A stretch of DNA of 64,000 nt from Pelagimonas varians (GCF_003208435.1 NZ_QKMF01000013.1:1-64000); one strand, 5' to 3'; counted from the stretch's first letter, positions 45,006 through 53,746 are shown. A program made the numbers and translations. Notes: generated by a model not told the origin, from the sequence alone.

Positions 45006-45848
45006 ATGTCATCTTTCGTTCCAATGGATCCAGAAACACTTGAGATTTCGCATCAAGATGCCAAAGCAATTGGGGCATCGCTTGCGGCCGATTATCAATC
45101 CAAGACCCCCTATCACTATGGGTGCGTGGACAACTTTCTTCCGATTGAGGTACTGACCCGCGTCCGTGAAGAAGCGCTGGCCATGGGCGATCAAAGCGCC
45201 GAGCATTCCAGTGGGAATGAACGGTTGAAAACCTCTTTCAATCCAGACCGTATGCCAGCCTATTCAAAGGCGGTTTTTCGGTCTTTGAATTCACGCGCTT
45301 TCATCCAGTTTTTGGAAAACATGTCCGGTATTAAAGGGTTGATCCCTGATCCCTATTTTCTAGGCGGCGGGCTTCACCGCACCAACACCACCGGCTTTCT
45401 CGATATTCATGCGGATTTCAACCATCACTCGATTATGAATCTTGAGCGCCGAATGAACGTGCTGATCTATCTCAACCCGAATTGGAAAGAGGAGTATGGC
45501 GGCTCTTTCGAGATCTGGACCGATGACATGAAGGAAAAGGTCGACGGGTTTGCTCCGGTGATGAACCGGATGTGTTGTTTTTCAACGGGGTCGGATACCA
45601 TGCATGGCAACCCTGAACCGGTAAACCATCCAGATGGGGAGCCAAGGCTGTCGATTGCACTGTATTACTATACGGCCACATGGGAAGATGGCCGCGTTGA
45701 GCAATCCACAGTGTTTAAGCAACGCCCGGGGTCCAACGATGTCGCCAGCAGTGAGGCGACATTGCGCATCGTTCGCGAAATTGTGCCACCTATTCTTTAC
45801 CGCAAATCGATGGGTCTTATTCGTAGACTAAAGAATTTGGGTAGCTAA
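45006..45848 (+). CDS. 2-oxoglutarate/Fe(II)-dependent oxygenase (prolyl-4-hydroxylase-like)
   Basis: 280 residues with a jelly-roll core. The iron ligands are His135 and Asp137 (HADFNHH) and His200 (TMHGNPEP); Arg214 (PRLSIALYYYT) would bind 2-oxoglutarate. The wording LNPNWKEEYGGSFEIW between them is typical of 2OG-FeII_Oxy_3 proteins. Substrate unknown; related genes hydroxylate proteins or modify glycans. No signal peptide, so cytoplasmic. GAGGG lies just before ATG 45006. It stands alone. Confidence 0.85.
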   Translation: MSSFVPMDPETLEISHQDAKAIGASLAADYQSKTPYHYGCVDNFLPIEVLTRVREEALAMGDQSAEHSSGNERLKTSFNPDRMPAYSKAVFRSLNSRAFIQFLENMSGIKGLIPDPYFLGGGLHRTNTTGFLDIHADFNHHSIMNLERRMNVLIYLNPNWKEEYGGSFEIWTDDMKEKVDGFAPVMNRMCCFSTGSDTMHGNPEPVNHPDGEPRLSIALYYYTATWEDGRVEQSTVFKQRPGSNDVASSEATLRIVREIVPPILYRKSMGLIRRLKNLGS

Positions 45849-45912
45849 AACGGGCTTTGAAGACGGCGAGACAGACATAGTTTGAGCGTTAAAGCGACCG
45901 CGGCCCCGCCTT

Positions 45913-46221
45913 TTACTTGGCGGGGGCGATCAGAATAGTTTGACGCAGATCCCCGGTTCCACGGTCAAAAATCAGGATTTGATTGCCATCGGTCACAACC
46001 GCATACCAGTCCGGCCCTTGTGTGTAGGCCGTTGCAATCGCACCACCGGGTAGGGTGATCACCTCTGGCAGTGGCGCGCGCGCATTGTTATAGCGGTGCC
46101 AAATCAATCCCAGGATCATGACGATTCCGGCAATCATAACTGCTGTCAGGACCGTGACCAACACTCGCAAAAAGCGCAGGTTGGGCGGTTCGGGCAAATT
46201 TTCGCTCTCTGGGGTGTCCAT
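45913..46221 (-). CDS. single-TM small protein divergent from rluD (DUF6476-like)
   Basis: 102 residues. The N-terminus is MDTPESENLPEPPNLRFLRV, followed by one hydrophobic segment (about 19-41) and a beta-rich outer part (ALPEVITLPGGAIATAYT, WYAVVTDGNQILIFD, LRQTILI) that resembles a propeller blade. ATG at 46221-46219 shares the CATG at 46219-46222 with the divergent rluD start. I recall such a protein next to RluA-type genes in Rhodobacteraceae, but the family name is from memory. Confidence 0.65.
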   Translation of the reverse strand: MDTPESENLPEPPNLRFLRVLVTVLTAVMIAGIVMILGLIWHRYNNARAPLPEVITLPGGAIATAYTQGPDWYAVVTDGNQILIFDRGTGDLRQTILIAPAK

Positions 46222-47239
46222 GACAAACCTATGTATCACCATCTCGGCCAATCCGCCGTCCCGTCTTGATAAAGCTTTGGCGCGCGATGTGCCAGAGGAG
46301 GCAGCTCTTTCGCGCACCCGCTTGGTGCGACTGATTGCCGAAGGGGCGGTTTCGCGGCGGGGCACCGTGCTGGATAGTCCCAAATTAGCGGTCGCTGAAG
46401 GGGACGTGATTGAAATCAATGTCCCCGAAGCCGTCAGCTATGATGTGGTGGCCCAAGACATCCCGCTCGAGATTGTTTGGGAGGACGATGATTTATGCGT
46501 GGTGAACAAGCCTGCGGGAATGGTGGTTCATCCGGCCCCCGGCACACCTGATGGCACATTGGTCAATGCGCTTTTGCACCACTTTGGCGGTAATCTGTCC
46601 GGCATCGGCGGCGAATTGCGTCCGGGCATTGTGCACCGTATTGATAAAGACACCAGCGGGCTTTTGGTTGTGGCAAAGTCGGATCGGGCCCATCACGGAT
46701 TGGCCAAACAGTTCGAGAAACATACAGCGCAGCGTGCTTATCTGGCACTGGTGCATGGGGTCCCTGATCCTGCTGATCCGCGGTTGCGCGGCACTCGTGG
46801 CGTGTCTGCTGGTGGCAGCAGCGACATCACGATCACCAGCGGACTGGCGCGGCACAAAACCGAACGCCAGCGTCAGGCTGTGTATTTTGACGGGCAGGGG
46901 CGCCATGCGATCACCCATGCCCGTGTGCTGGAGCGTTTTGGCAATCCTGAAACATTGTCCTTGGTGGAATGCCGTCTGGAAACCGGGCGGACCCATCAGA
47001 TTCGGGTTCATATGACCCACGCGGGGCATTCCCTTGTCGGGGATCCCGTCTATGGCGGACGGCGCAAAGTGTCAGCCAAGGCAATCTCACCCGACGCGTT
47101 TCAGGCTGTGACCAAATTTGACCGTCAGGCGCTTCATGCTCGTGAATTAGGGTTCGTTCACCCTGTCACGAACGAAGAGATGTTGTTCCAAGCGGACATC
47201 CCTGAGGACATGAACAAGCTGTTGCGCGCCTTGCGATAA
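46220..47239 (+). CDS. rluD: RluA-family 23S rRNA pseudouridine synthase (RluD type)
   Basis: 339 residues. An S4-like RNA-binding N-terminus (SRLDKALARDV...LSRTRLVRLIAEGAV, residues 14-45) precedes the catalytic domain, with Asp142 in HRIDKDTSGLLVVAKS. The later motifs RTHQIRVHM and GDPVYGG are intact. RluD modifies U1911/1915/1917 in helix 69; RluC is an alternative, but the S4 plus motif layout favours RluD. The frame runs 34 codons further upstream; ATG 46220, with GGGGTG before it, is the likely start and it overlaps the divergent start codon. Confidence 0.88.
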   Translation: MTNLCITISANPPSRLDKALARDVPEEAALSRTRLVRLIAEGAVSRRGTVLDSPKLAVAEGDVIEINVPEAVSYDVVAQDIPLEIVWEDDDLCVVNKPAGMVVHPAPGTPDGTLVNALLHHFGGNLSGIGGELRPGIVHRIDKDTSGLLVVAKSDRAHHGLAKQFEKHTAQRAYLALVHGVPDPADPRLRGTRGVSAGGSSDITITSGLARHKTERQRQAVYFDGQGRHAITHARVLERFGNPETLSLVECRLETGRTHQIRVHMTHAGHSLVGDPVYGGRRKVSAKAISPDAFQAVTKFDRQALHARELGFVHPVTNEEMLFQADIPEDMNKLLRALR

Positions 47240-47323
47240 CACGCAGCCACCACAAGTTGATGGTTTTCACCGTGAAAGTGTGATGATATAACATATCAAA
47301 TATCATTCCCAACACGGCTCGTT

Positions 47324-47599
47324 ATGAAACTGAACAATCTGGGCGCTTCTTCCTTGCGCAGGCGCAATCGCAAGGCCAATCCAATGAAAACATACGATTC
47401 CTTGCCCAAACCCTTGCGAAACTGGATGGCGCAAGCTGCCTTGCCATGGTCCCCAGCGTCTTGTTTGCGGATATGGCGGGCAGCGTTTGCAGCCGGTGGA
47501 TCAGAAGCCGATGCTTTGGTCCGCTTACAAGACGCAGAAAGGGTCTGCTTGTCCAAAGACCGATGCATATTTCAAAATGGCGGGATTCCTGACTGTTGA
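47324..47599 (+). CDS. small conserved protein, DUF6525-like
   Basis: 91 residues. The N-terminal block NNLGASSLRRRNRKANPMKTYD and the core LPKPLRNWMAQAALPWSPASCLRIWRAA resemble a small Rhodobacterales family I recall as DUF6525. It is basic, mostly helical, with two C-terminal Cys. Function unknown. It stands between rluD and the rpoH promoter region. No strong ribosome-binding site precedes ATG 47324. Confidence 0.6.
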   Translation: MKLNNLGASSLRRRNRKANPMKTYDSLPKPLRNWMAQAALPWSPASCLRIWRAAFAAGGSEADALVRLQDAERVCLSKDRCIFQNGGIPDC

Positions 47600-47601
47600 G
47601 A

Positions 47602-47698
47602 GTGAGCGCATGCAGGTTAGTACGCTGTAACACAGAGCACCTGTGCGTGAGCGCAGGGTTACACGGGTTACATAGCCGGTTAGCAGGATTACATTAGT
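47602..47698. repeat. short direct repeats upstream of the rpoH promoter
   Basis: GTGAGCGCA occurs at 47602-47610 and 47647-47655. Immediately after the second copy GGTTACA occurs twice (47657-47663 and 47666-47672, 9 bp apart), followed by the degenerate copies GGTTAGCA (47678-47685) and GGATTACA (47686-47693). Regular spacing on one side of a promoter suggests a multi-site binding region, but the factor is unknown. Confidence 0.4.
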
Positions 47699-47720
47699 AT
47701 CAACAAACCGGAGCGCGCCT

Positions 47721-47749
47721 CTTGCAATTGGTGTTAGCGCTCCCCATCT
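47721..47749 (+). promoter_or_regulatory. heat-shock (sigma-32 type) promoter of rpoH
   Basis: CTTGCAA (47721-47727) and CCCCATCT (47742-47749) with a 14-bp spacer closely match the sigma-32 consensus (CTTGAAA, 11-16 bp, CCCCATNT). It lies 41 nt before the rpoH ATG. RpoH autoregulation through such a promoter is known in Caulobacter. Confidence 0.75.
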
Positions 47750-47790
47750 GAATGTTAACGGTCATAACATTGATTGGAGGAACAGGGATA

Positions 47791-48687
47791 ATGAGCAATT
47801 ACGCAAACCTTCCAGCCCCAACGCCTGAAGGCGGGCTGAACCGCTATTTACAAGAAATCCGCAAGTTTCCCTTGCTGGAGCCTGAAGAAGAATTCATGGC
47901 CGCCAAAGCTTGGGTCGAAAAAGAAGACAGCCGCGCCGCGCATAAACTGGTGACCAGTCACCTGCGTTTGGCTGCCAAGATCGCAATGGGCTATCGTGGC
48001 TATGGTCTGCCGCAAGCCGAAGTTGTGTCCGAAGCAAACGTTGGTCTGATGCAGGCGGTGAAACGCTTTGATCCCGACAAAGGGTTTCGTCTGTCGACCT
48101 ATGCCATGTGGTGGATCCGCGCCTCGATTCAGGAATATATCCTGCGGTCGTGGTCGCTGGTGAAAATGGGCACGACCTCGGCGCAAAAGAAGTTGTTCTT
48201 TAACCTGCGCAAAGCCAAATCCCGTATTGGCGCGTTGGAAGAGGGCGATCTACGCCCCGAGCACCTGACCAAAATCGCCACAGATCTGGGCGTGTCTGAA
48301 AAGGACGTTATCTCGATGAACCGGCGGATGTCGGGCGGGGATGCGTCGCTGAACGCCACGGTTGGATCCGAAGGCGAAGGCACCATGCAATGGCAAGACT
48401 GGCTTGAGGACGAAGATGCCGATCAAGCCGGCGACTACGCTGAACGCGATGAGCTGGAAGCACGCCGCGCCTTGCTGGCTGAATCGATGGATGTGTTGAA
48501 CGACCGGGAAAAGGATATTCTAACGCAGCGCCGTCTGGCCGAAAACGCTGTCACGCTCGAAGATCTGTCCGGACAGTATGACGTCAGTCGCGAACGCATT
48601 CGCCAGATCGAAGTGCGTGCTTTTGAAAAGCTGCAAAAGCGCATGCGTGAATTGGCCCGCGACCAAGGCATGTTGGTTCGCACTTAA
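47791..48687 (+). CDS. rpoH: RNA polymerase sigma factor RpoH (sigma-32)
   Basis: 298 residues. Region 2 (residues about 50-120) includes LVTSHLRLAAKIAMGYRGYG and FDPDKGFRLSTYAMWWIRASIQEYILRSWSLVKMG, the core and -10 recognition helices. An RpoH-box-like stretch (KLFFNLRKAKSRI) follows, then region 4 (VTLEDLSGQYDVSRERIRQIEVRAFEKLQ) recognises the -35. The N-terminus SNYANLPAPTPEGGLNRYLQEI matches the RpoH-I type of Rhodobacter. GGAGG and AGGGATA stand before ATG 47791. It directs heat-shock genes, probably including itself. Confidence 0.95.
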   Translation: MSNYANLPAPTPEGGLNRYLQEIRKFPLLEPEEEFMAAKAWVEKEDSRAAHKLVTSHLRLAAKIAMGYRGYGLPQAEVVSEANVGLMQAVKRFDPDKGFRLSTYAMWWIRASIQEYILRSWSLVKMGTTSAQKKLFFNLRKAKSRIGALEEGDLRPEHLTKIATDLGVSEKDVISMNRRMSGGDASLNATVGSEGEGTMQWQDWLEDEDADQAGDYAERDELEARRALLAESMDVLNDREKDILTQRRLAENAVTLEDLSGQYDVSRERIRQIEVRAFEKLQKRMRELARDQGMLVRT

Positions 48688-48712
48688 ACCCGAAGATCAC
48701 TTCTTCCCCGAC

Positions 48713-48753
48713 AAAGGCCTCTTTCCTCCTTCCGGAAAGGGGCCTTTGTTTTT
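48713..48753 (+). terminator. Rho-independent terminator of rpoH
   Basis: AAAGGCCTCTTTCC (48713-48726) pairs with GGAAAGGGGCCTTT (48734-48747), 14 bp with a single G-T pair, around a 7-nt loop; GTTTTT follows. It is 26 nt after the rpoH stop. Confidence 0.9.
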
Positions 48754-48799
48754 GCGCTAAGCTGGCATAGGTTTCGCGCTAACATGAGGGGGATTGATT

Positions 48800-49783
48800 A
48801 TGACATATGTTCGTTGGGGAATTTTGGGCGCGTCTAAGTTTGCGCGGGAACATATGGGGCCAGCCCTGAATGCGGGTGGCCGTGGACGGTTGGCGGCTTT
48901 GGCGACCTCGTCGGAAGACAAGGCCAGGCCGTTTCAAAACCTGGCCCCCGGCATCACAGTGCATGACAGTTACGATGCGCTGATACATGATCCTCAAATC
49001 GATGCGGTCTATATACCGCTGCCAAATCACTTGCATGTCGAATGGGCGTGCAAGGCGCTCAAGGCCGGAAAACATGTGCTGGTGGAAAAACCGCTGGCGA
49101 TGTCTGCACCGGATTTTGATCGGGTGATTGCACTGCGTGATCAGACAGGGTTGGTGGCCGCAGAGGCCTATATGATCGTGCATCACCCTCAATGGATTCG
49201 GGCCAAAGCGCTTGTTGAAGAAGGGGCGATTGGCAAATTGCTGCGTGTGTCAGCGGCGTTTTCCTACAACAATGCCGAAGAAACCAAAAATATCCGCAAT
49301 GACCCGACCAAAGGCGGCGGGGCAATTCCTGACATCGGTGTCTATATCTACGGTGCCGCCCGCTTTGTCACCGGCGAAGAGCCGGAGCAAATCCTGACAA
49401 CGGAAATCAAACGCGAGCACGGGGTCGATGTCTGGAGCCATATCACAGCCCAGTTTCCGTCCTTTCATTACACGGGTGTTGTGTCGATGCGCATGGCCCC
49501 TTGGCAAGAAATGGTGTTCCACGGTGACACAGGCGTCATGCGCCTAAGTGCGCCGTTCAATGCCAATTCCTATGGCGAAGCGCGGATTGAGCTCCAAACC
49601 CAAGGTCGCGCTGGGCTGGAAGTACAGGTCATTCGCTACCCTGCAGATAATCATTACGTGCTTCAGGTCGAAGCATTTAATGCTTCGGTTCTGGATGGAA
49701 CTGAGTATCCGTGTCCTTTGGAGTTTAGCAAAGGCACACAGCAGATGATTGATATGGTTTGGGAAAAAGAGAGCGGGGAATAA
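48800..49783 (+). CDS. Gfo/Idh/MocA family oxidoreductase
   Basis: 327 residues: Rossmann fold at the N-terminus (RWGILGASKFAREHMGPAL), catalytic-loop motif VEKPLAMS near residue 95, then the C-terminal alpha/beta domain (GGGAIPDIGVYIYGAARF). NAD(P)-dependent action on a sugar or related polyol; it resembles glucose-fructose-oxidoreductase-like and D-xylose dehydrogenase-type proteins. It is not closely similar in wording to the other family member at 21.1-22.3 kb. GAGGGGG precedes ATG 48800. Alone in its transcript. Confidence 0.85.
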   Translation: MTYVRWGILGASKFAREHMGPALNAGGRGRLAALATSSEDKARPFQNLAPGITVHDSYDALIHDPQIDAVYIPLPNHLHVEWACKALKAGKHVLVEKPLAMSAPDFDRVIALRDQTGLVAAEAYMIVHHPQWIRAKALVEEGAIGKLLRVSAAFSYNNAEETKNIRNDPTKGGGAIPDIGVYIYGAARFVTGEEPEQILTTEIKREHGVDVWSHITAQFPSFHYTGVVSMRMAPWQEMVFHGDTGVMRLSAPFNANSYGEARIELQTQGRAGLEVQVIRYPADNHYVLQVEAFNASVLDGTEYPCPLEFSKGTQQMIDMVWEKESGE

Positions 49784-49820
49784 CCCCCGCCCATTTGGTC
49801 GTCTTTGGTATTATGGCTTG

Positions 49821-50789
49821 TCAAATATCCTGAATGGTGATGACCACTTTTCCGGTAGATTTGCGCGTCCGCAAAAGCTCCATTCCTTCTGCTGCACGCT
49901 CCATCGGAAGGATATTGCTGACATGCGGCGTGATCCGGCCCTGGCTGTGCCACTCCATCAGTTGCGACAATGATCCTGTCAAAACTTCGGGGCGGAATGA
50001 CAAGTAGCCGCCCCAATAGACACCCAGAACCGAGATATTCTTGACCAGAAGATGATTGGCCTTGATTTGCGGGACGTCGCCGCTTGCAAAGCCGATGGTC
50101 AGGATGCGGGCTTCGGGGTTGCATGACCGGAAGGCAGCCGTAAACTGATCTCCACCGACGGGGTCATAGACCACATCCGCACCGCCCAGTTTTTTCATTT
50201 CGGCGCGAATGTCTTGAGTGCTGGCATCAATCAAATGATCTGCACCGGCCTGTTTTGCGGCTTGCAGTTTATCGGCACCGCGGGCGCACGCGACAACAGT
50301 GGCCCCCATCAACTTACCAATTTCGACAGCTGTAAGACCGACGCCGCCAGCGGCCCCGAGAACCAAAAGAGTTTCGTCAGGCTGCAAGCGGGCCCTATGA
50401 TCCAGCGCCACATGCGATGTTCCATAGGCGATTTGCAGGGCGGCAGCGTCTGTCCAACCCATACTGTCCGGAATTTTGACTGCGCGCGCTGCGTCAAAGC
50501 ACCCGAATTCGGCCAGACCACCCTGACCACCAAAGACGGCAACACGATCCCCGATGTTGAAGCCAGTCACCCCGGCACCAACCTTATCAACGATGCCTGC
50601 AACCTCCATCCCCAAGGTGAACGGCAGTGCAGGTGTTTCTTGATATGTCCCCTTCATCATCAAGAGATCGGCGAAATTCAGCCCGCAGGTCGCGATCTTC
50701 AATCGCAGCTCTTGGTGTTTTGGCTCGGGTGCTTCACAATCTATGATTGAAGGTGGGGATTCGTGACTGATGAGTCGATAGGCGCGCAT
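49821..50789 (-). CDS. NADPH:quinone oxidoreductase-type MDR enzyme
   Basis: 322 residues of the zinc-free medium-chain dehydrogenase family. It shows GLNFADLLMMKGTYQ and LPFTLGMEVAGIV at the N-terminal fold and the nucleotide-binding VLGAAGGVGLTAVEIGKLMGA (residues about 142-162), with AAGTSHVAL-like wording (QIAYGTSHVAL) before it. There is no structural or catalytic zinc cysteine set. It would reduce quinones or 2-enoyl substrates with NADPH. Divergent from the XRE regulator with ~290 nt between the starts. Confidence 0.87.
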   Translation of the reverse strand: MRAYRLISHESPPSIIDCEAPEPKHQELRLKIATCGLNFADLLMMKGTYQETPALPFTLGMEVAGIVDKVGAGVTGFNIGDRVAVFGGQGGLAEFGCFDAARAVKIPDSMGWTDAAALQIAYGTSHVALDHRARLQPDETLLVLGAAGGVGLTAVEIGKLMGATVVACARGADKLQAAKQAGADHLIDASTQDIRAEMKKLGGADVVYDPVGGDQFTAAFRSCNPEARILTIGFASGDVPQIKANHLLVKNISVLGVYWGGYLSFRPEVLTGSLSQLMEWHSQGRITPHVSNILPMERAAEGMELLRTRKSTGKVVITIQDI

Positions 50790-51078
50790 AGCTGTCTCCG
50801 GTTGTTATGCGCATCAGTGCAAAATCCAGCTATGCCTGTCAAACAGTGCAGGGGCACAAAGTGGGGCAATTATGAACGAGGAGATAACAGATGGATTGCA
50901 ACTTTGTGTTGATTTGCGAGCAATTTTACCATCTTTAAGGCTGCATATGCCTTGATTTTAACCTCATTTTTGCTGTATCAATTTACGTTATGAAGCGCAC
51001 AGGTTCGGGTTGAGTAATCAAAAAGCGCTTGGCGCGCTTTATTGGCCCGCCCAAGAAACAATGAACGGGAATCGAAAA

Positions 51079-51450
51079 ATGGCGCATCCGGTAGATGTAC
51101 ATGTCGGCAAACGAATTCGTCACCGCCGGTGGTTGGTGGGAATGACGCAGCAGCAGCTGGCCGAAAAAGTTGGAATCAAGTTCCAACAGATCCAAAAATA
51201 CGAAACCGGTGCCAACCGCGTCAGCGCGTCCCGGCTTTGGGATATTGCTGAAGCTTTGGAGGTGCCAGTCAGCTTCTTCTTCGAAGGCATTGAAGCCGAG
51301 GGGACCCAGTCCAGCACATCTGACAACGTTCCGGCCGATATTTTGGGTGACAAAGAAGCACTTGATCTGGTGCGGTCCTATTATGCAATTCCAGAAAACC
51401 AACGTCGTCGCTTGTTCGAATTGGCACGGGTTTTGTCCGACGTTGCTTGA
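51079..51450 (+). CDS. XRE-family regulator, PraR/PhrR-like
   Basis: 123 residues. The helix-turn-helix spans residues about 9-63 (DVHVGKRIRHRRWLVGMTQQQLAEKVGIKFQQIQKYETGANRVSASRLWDIAEAL), followed by VPVSFFFEG and a C-terminal helical part (RSYYAIPENQRRRLFELARVL). This wording is that of the PraR/PhrR regulators of rhizobia, involved in quorum sensing, biofilm or stress. Several starts are possible; ATG 51079 (MAHPVDVHVG) matches the family. An upstream in-frame ATG at 51061 would add six residues. Confidence 0.85.
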   Translation: MAHPVDVHVGKRIRHRRWLVGMTQQQLAEKVGIKFQQIQKYETGANRVSASRLWDIAEALEVPVSFFFEGIEAEGTQSSTSDNVPADILGDKEALDLVRSYYAIPENQRRRLFELARVLSDVA

Positions 51451-51504
51451 GCCAAACGCGGCCCTGCGGTAACAGGTCTTTGAACTGTACCGGAGGGCGC
51501 GCAA

Positions 51505-52305
51505 TTGCTGCCACTAAACCTACAATCAGACCTGATTCAAACTGCTGAGGCATTGGCTGACGCGGCGCGACTGGCGATTTTGCCTCACTTTCGATCGGCG
51601 AATTTGCAGGCAGATAACAAGCTGAGCCAAGGGTTCGATCCGGTAACCCAAGCCGACCGCGCTGCCGAAATCGCCATGCGGGATGTTCTGGCCGAACGCC
51701 GTCCGATGGATGCGATTTTTGGCGAAGAATTTGGTGTTACTTCTGGCGAAAGCGGGCTCACTTGGGTTTTGGATCCCATTGATGGCACCCGAGGCTTTCT
51801 TTCCGGAACGCCCACTTGGGGGGTGTTGATTGCACTGTCTGATGAAAGCGGCCCCCAAATGGGGATCATCGACCAACCCTACACAGGTGAGCGGTTTATC
51901 GGAGGATTTGGACGCGCAGATTGGACCGGTCCGCATGGCGGCGGTACTATGCAAGTGCGGACAACCCAAACTATTCAAGATGCGATCGTTTTTACCACAT
52001 TTCCTGAGGTTGGCACACCTGAACAAGCCGCTGCATTCGGCCGGGTGGCGGCCCGCGCCAAGCTGGCTCGTTATGGTATGGATTGCTATGCCTATGCTCT
52101 TTTGGCGGCAGGTCACATTGACTTGGTCATCGAGGCGGGATTGCAAGCCTATGACATTCAGGCCCCAATTGCGGTAATTGAGGCTGCTGGTGGTATTGTC
52201 ACGGATTGGGAAGGCAACCCGGCGCACAATGGCGGCACGGCGCTGGCCGCGTCGACACCGGAACTTCATGCTCAGGCCTTGGCTTTGCTGAAAAAAACTG
52301 GATAA
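51505..52305 (+). CDS. hisN: histidinol-phosphatase, inositol-monophosphatase family
   Basis: 266 residues. Metal-site motifs: GEEFG (about residues 73-77), DPIDGTRGFLSG (about 91-102) and the distal YDIQAPIAVIEAAGG. The RGFLSG and TWGVLIAL wording is typical of HisN-type members, which dephosphorylate histidinol-phosphate, rather than of plain inositol phosphatases. Start is TTG 51505: GGAGGG stands 7 nt upstream and no suitable ATG lies near. It follows the XRE gene by 54 nt. Could also act on other sugar phosphates. Confidence 0.8.
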   Translation: MLPLNLQSDLIQTAEALADAARLAILPHFRSANLQADNKLSQGFDPVTQADRAAEIAMRDVLAERRPMDAIFGEEFGVTSGESGLTWVLDPIDGTRGFLSGTPTWGVLIALSDESGPQMGIIDQPYTGERFIGGFGRADWTGPHGGGTMQVRTTQTIQDAIVFTTFPEVGTPEQAAAFGRVAARAKLARYGMDCYAYALLAAGHIDLVIEAGLQAYDIQAPIAVIEAAGGIVTDWEGNPAHNGGTALAASTPELHAQALALLKKTG

Positions 52306-52384
52306 ATAACCTAAGCTGCACGGTGTGTCCTTCCCTTTTCTGGCACCGTTTGGCTTCGAAACACCGAAAAGGGCGGAGATCGTG

Positions 52385-53719
52385 ATGAAGGAATTCCTCA
52401 TCCGCAACGCCCTTACTGTCCTGACGATGGATGATTTGGGCCGCGAGTTGACCAAAACTGATATTCGTCTAAAGGGCGGAGTCATTGCGGAAATTGGCCA
52501 AAATCTGCACAGCACTGGCGAGGTGATTGATGCATCTCACTGCGTTGTGACGCCTGGGTTGGTCAATACCCACCACCACTTGTACCAAACTCTGACCCGT
52601 GCCGTTCCGGGGGGGCAGGATGCCCTTTTGTTCGGCTGGCTCCAGACGCTCTACCCGATCTGGTCGCGGTTTGGCCCGGAAGAAATGTTTATCTCCGCTC
52701 AAATAGGGCTGGCAGAGCTGGCGCTGTCGGGGTGTACGCTGAGCTCGGACCACTTGTATTTGTATCCCAACGGATCGCGACTTGAGGATACGATCCATGC
52801 CGCAACAGAGCTGGGGATTCGTTTTCACCCGACGCGTGGAGCCATGAGCATCGGCGAAAGCGCAGGCGGCTTGCCGCCTGACAGTCTGGTTGAGGACGAG
52901 GGGAGCATTCTTGAAGATTGCATCCGGGTTATTGACAGTTTTCACGACAGTTCTGACGGGGCGATGGTTCGGGTTGGTGTTGCGCCATGTTCGCCGTTTT
53001 CGGTGAGTCGCGAATTGATGCGCGATGCTGCGCTTCTCGCACGCGACAAAGGGGTGATGATGCACACTCACCTTGCGGAAAACGAAGAAGATATAGCCTA
53101 TAGCGAGGCGCAATTTGGCTGCCGACCTGGGCAATATGCCGAAGATCTTGGTTGGACCGGGTCCGATGTCTGGCATGCGCATTGTGTGAGACTGGACGGG
53201 CAAGAGATTGATCTTTTCGCAAAATCCAAGACTGGTGTCGCCCATTGCCCTTGCTCGAACTGCCGGCTTGGATCCGGGATTGCTCCGGTGCGTGCAATGC
53301 GCGACGCAGGGGTTCCGGTCGGGCTTGGGGTGGATGGATCTGCCAGCAATGATTCAAGCAATCTGATGCTAGAAGCCCGGCAAACCATGCTTTTACAACG
53401 CGTGTCACAGGGGGCTGATGCTATGAGCGCCCGGGAGGCATTGCGTATCGCAACCCGTGGCGGTGCCGAAGTCTTGGGCCGGTTTGATTGCGGTCAAGTT
53501 GCGGTCGGGAAACGGGCGGATCTGGCGCTTTGGAACGTCAGTGGCATTGAAAGCGCTGGCAGTTGGGATCCGGCTGCTTTGGTCCTTGCCGGGCCGACAC
53601 GGGCCCAACACCTTTTCGTTGAGGGGCGGCAAGTGGTGCGCGACGGTCACGTTGTCACAATTGACCTCGAGAAGGCCATTGTTAAACAGAATCGGCTAGC
53701 ACAGGGTTTGTCACAATAG
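52385..53719 (+). CDS. 8-oxoguanine deaminase-type amidohydrolase
   Basis: 444 residues of the amidohydrolase (TIM-barrel) superfamily. Metal ligands: HHH stretch in NTHHHLYQT (about residues 62-70), HTHLAENEED, HAHCVRLD, and the Asp in GLGVDGSASND. The FGWLQTLYPIW segment and the overall wording match the 8-oxoguanine deaminase/hydroxyatrazine ethylaminohydrolase-like group; the deaminase would convert 8-oxoguanine to urate and ammonia. CGGAG precedes ATG 52385; a frame start at 52325 is less likely. A guanine deaminase gene lies 0.5 kb downstream on the other strand. Confidence 0.82.
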   Translation: MKEFLIRNALTVLTMDDLGRELTKTDIRLKGGVIAEIGQNLHSTGEVIDASHCVVTPGLVNTHHHLYQTLTRAVPGGQDALLFGWLQTLYPIWSRFGPEEMFISAQIGLAELALSGCTLSSDHLYLYPNGSRLEDTIHAATELGIRFHPTRGAMSIGESAGGLPPDSLVEDEGSILEDCIRVIDSFHDSSDGAMVRVGVAPCSPFSVSRELMRDAALLARDKGVMMHTHLAENEEDIAYSEAQFGCRPGQYAEDLGWTGSDVWHAHCVRLDGQEIDLFAKSKTGVAHCPCSNCRLGSGIAPVRAMRDAGVPVGLGVDGSASNDSSNLMLEARQTMLLQRVSQGADAMSAREALRIATRGGAEVLGRFDCGQVAVGKRADLALWNVSGIESAGSWDPAALVLAGPTRAQHLFVEGRQVVRDGHVVTIDLEKAIVKQNRLAQGLSQ

Positions 53720-53746
53720 GGTGCTCCTGAAATGTAAGGAATTGCG

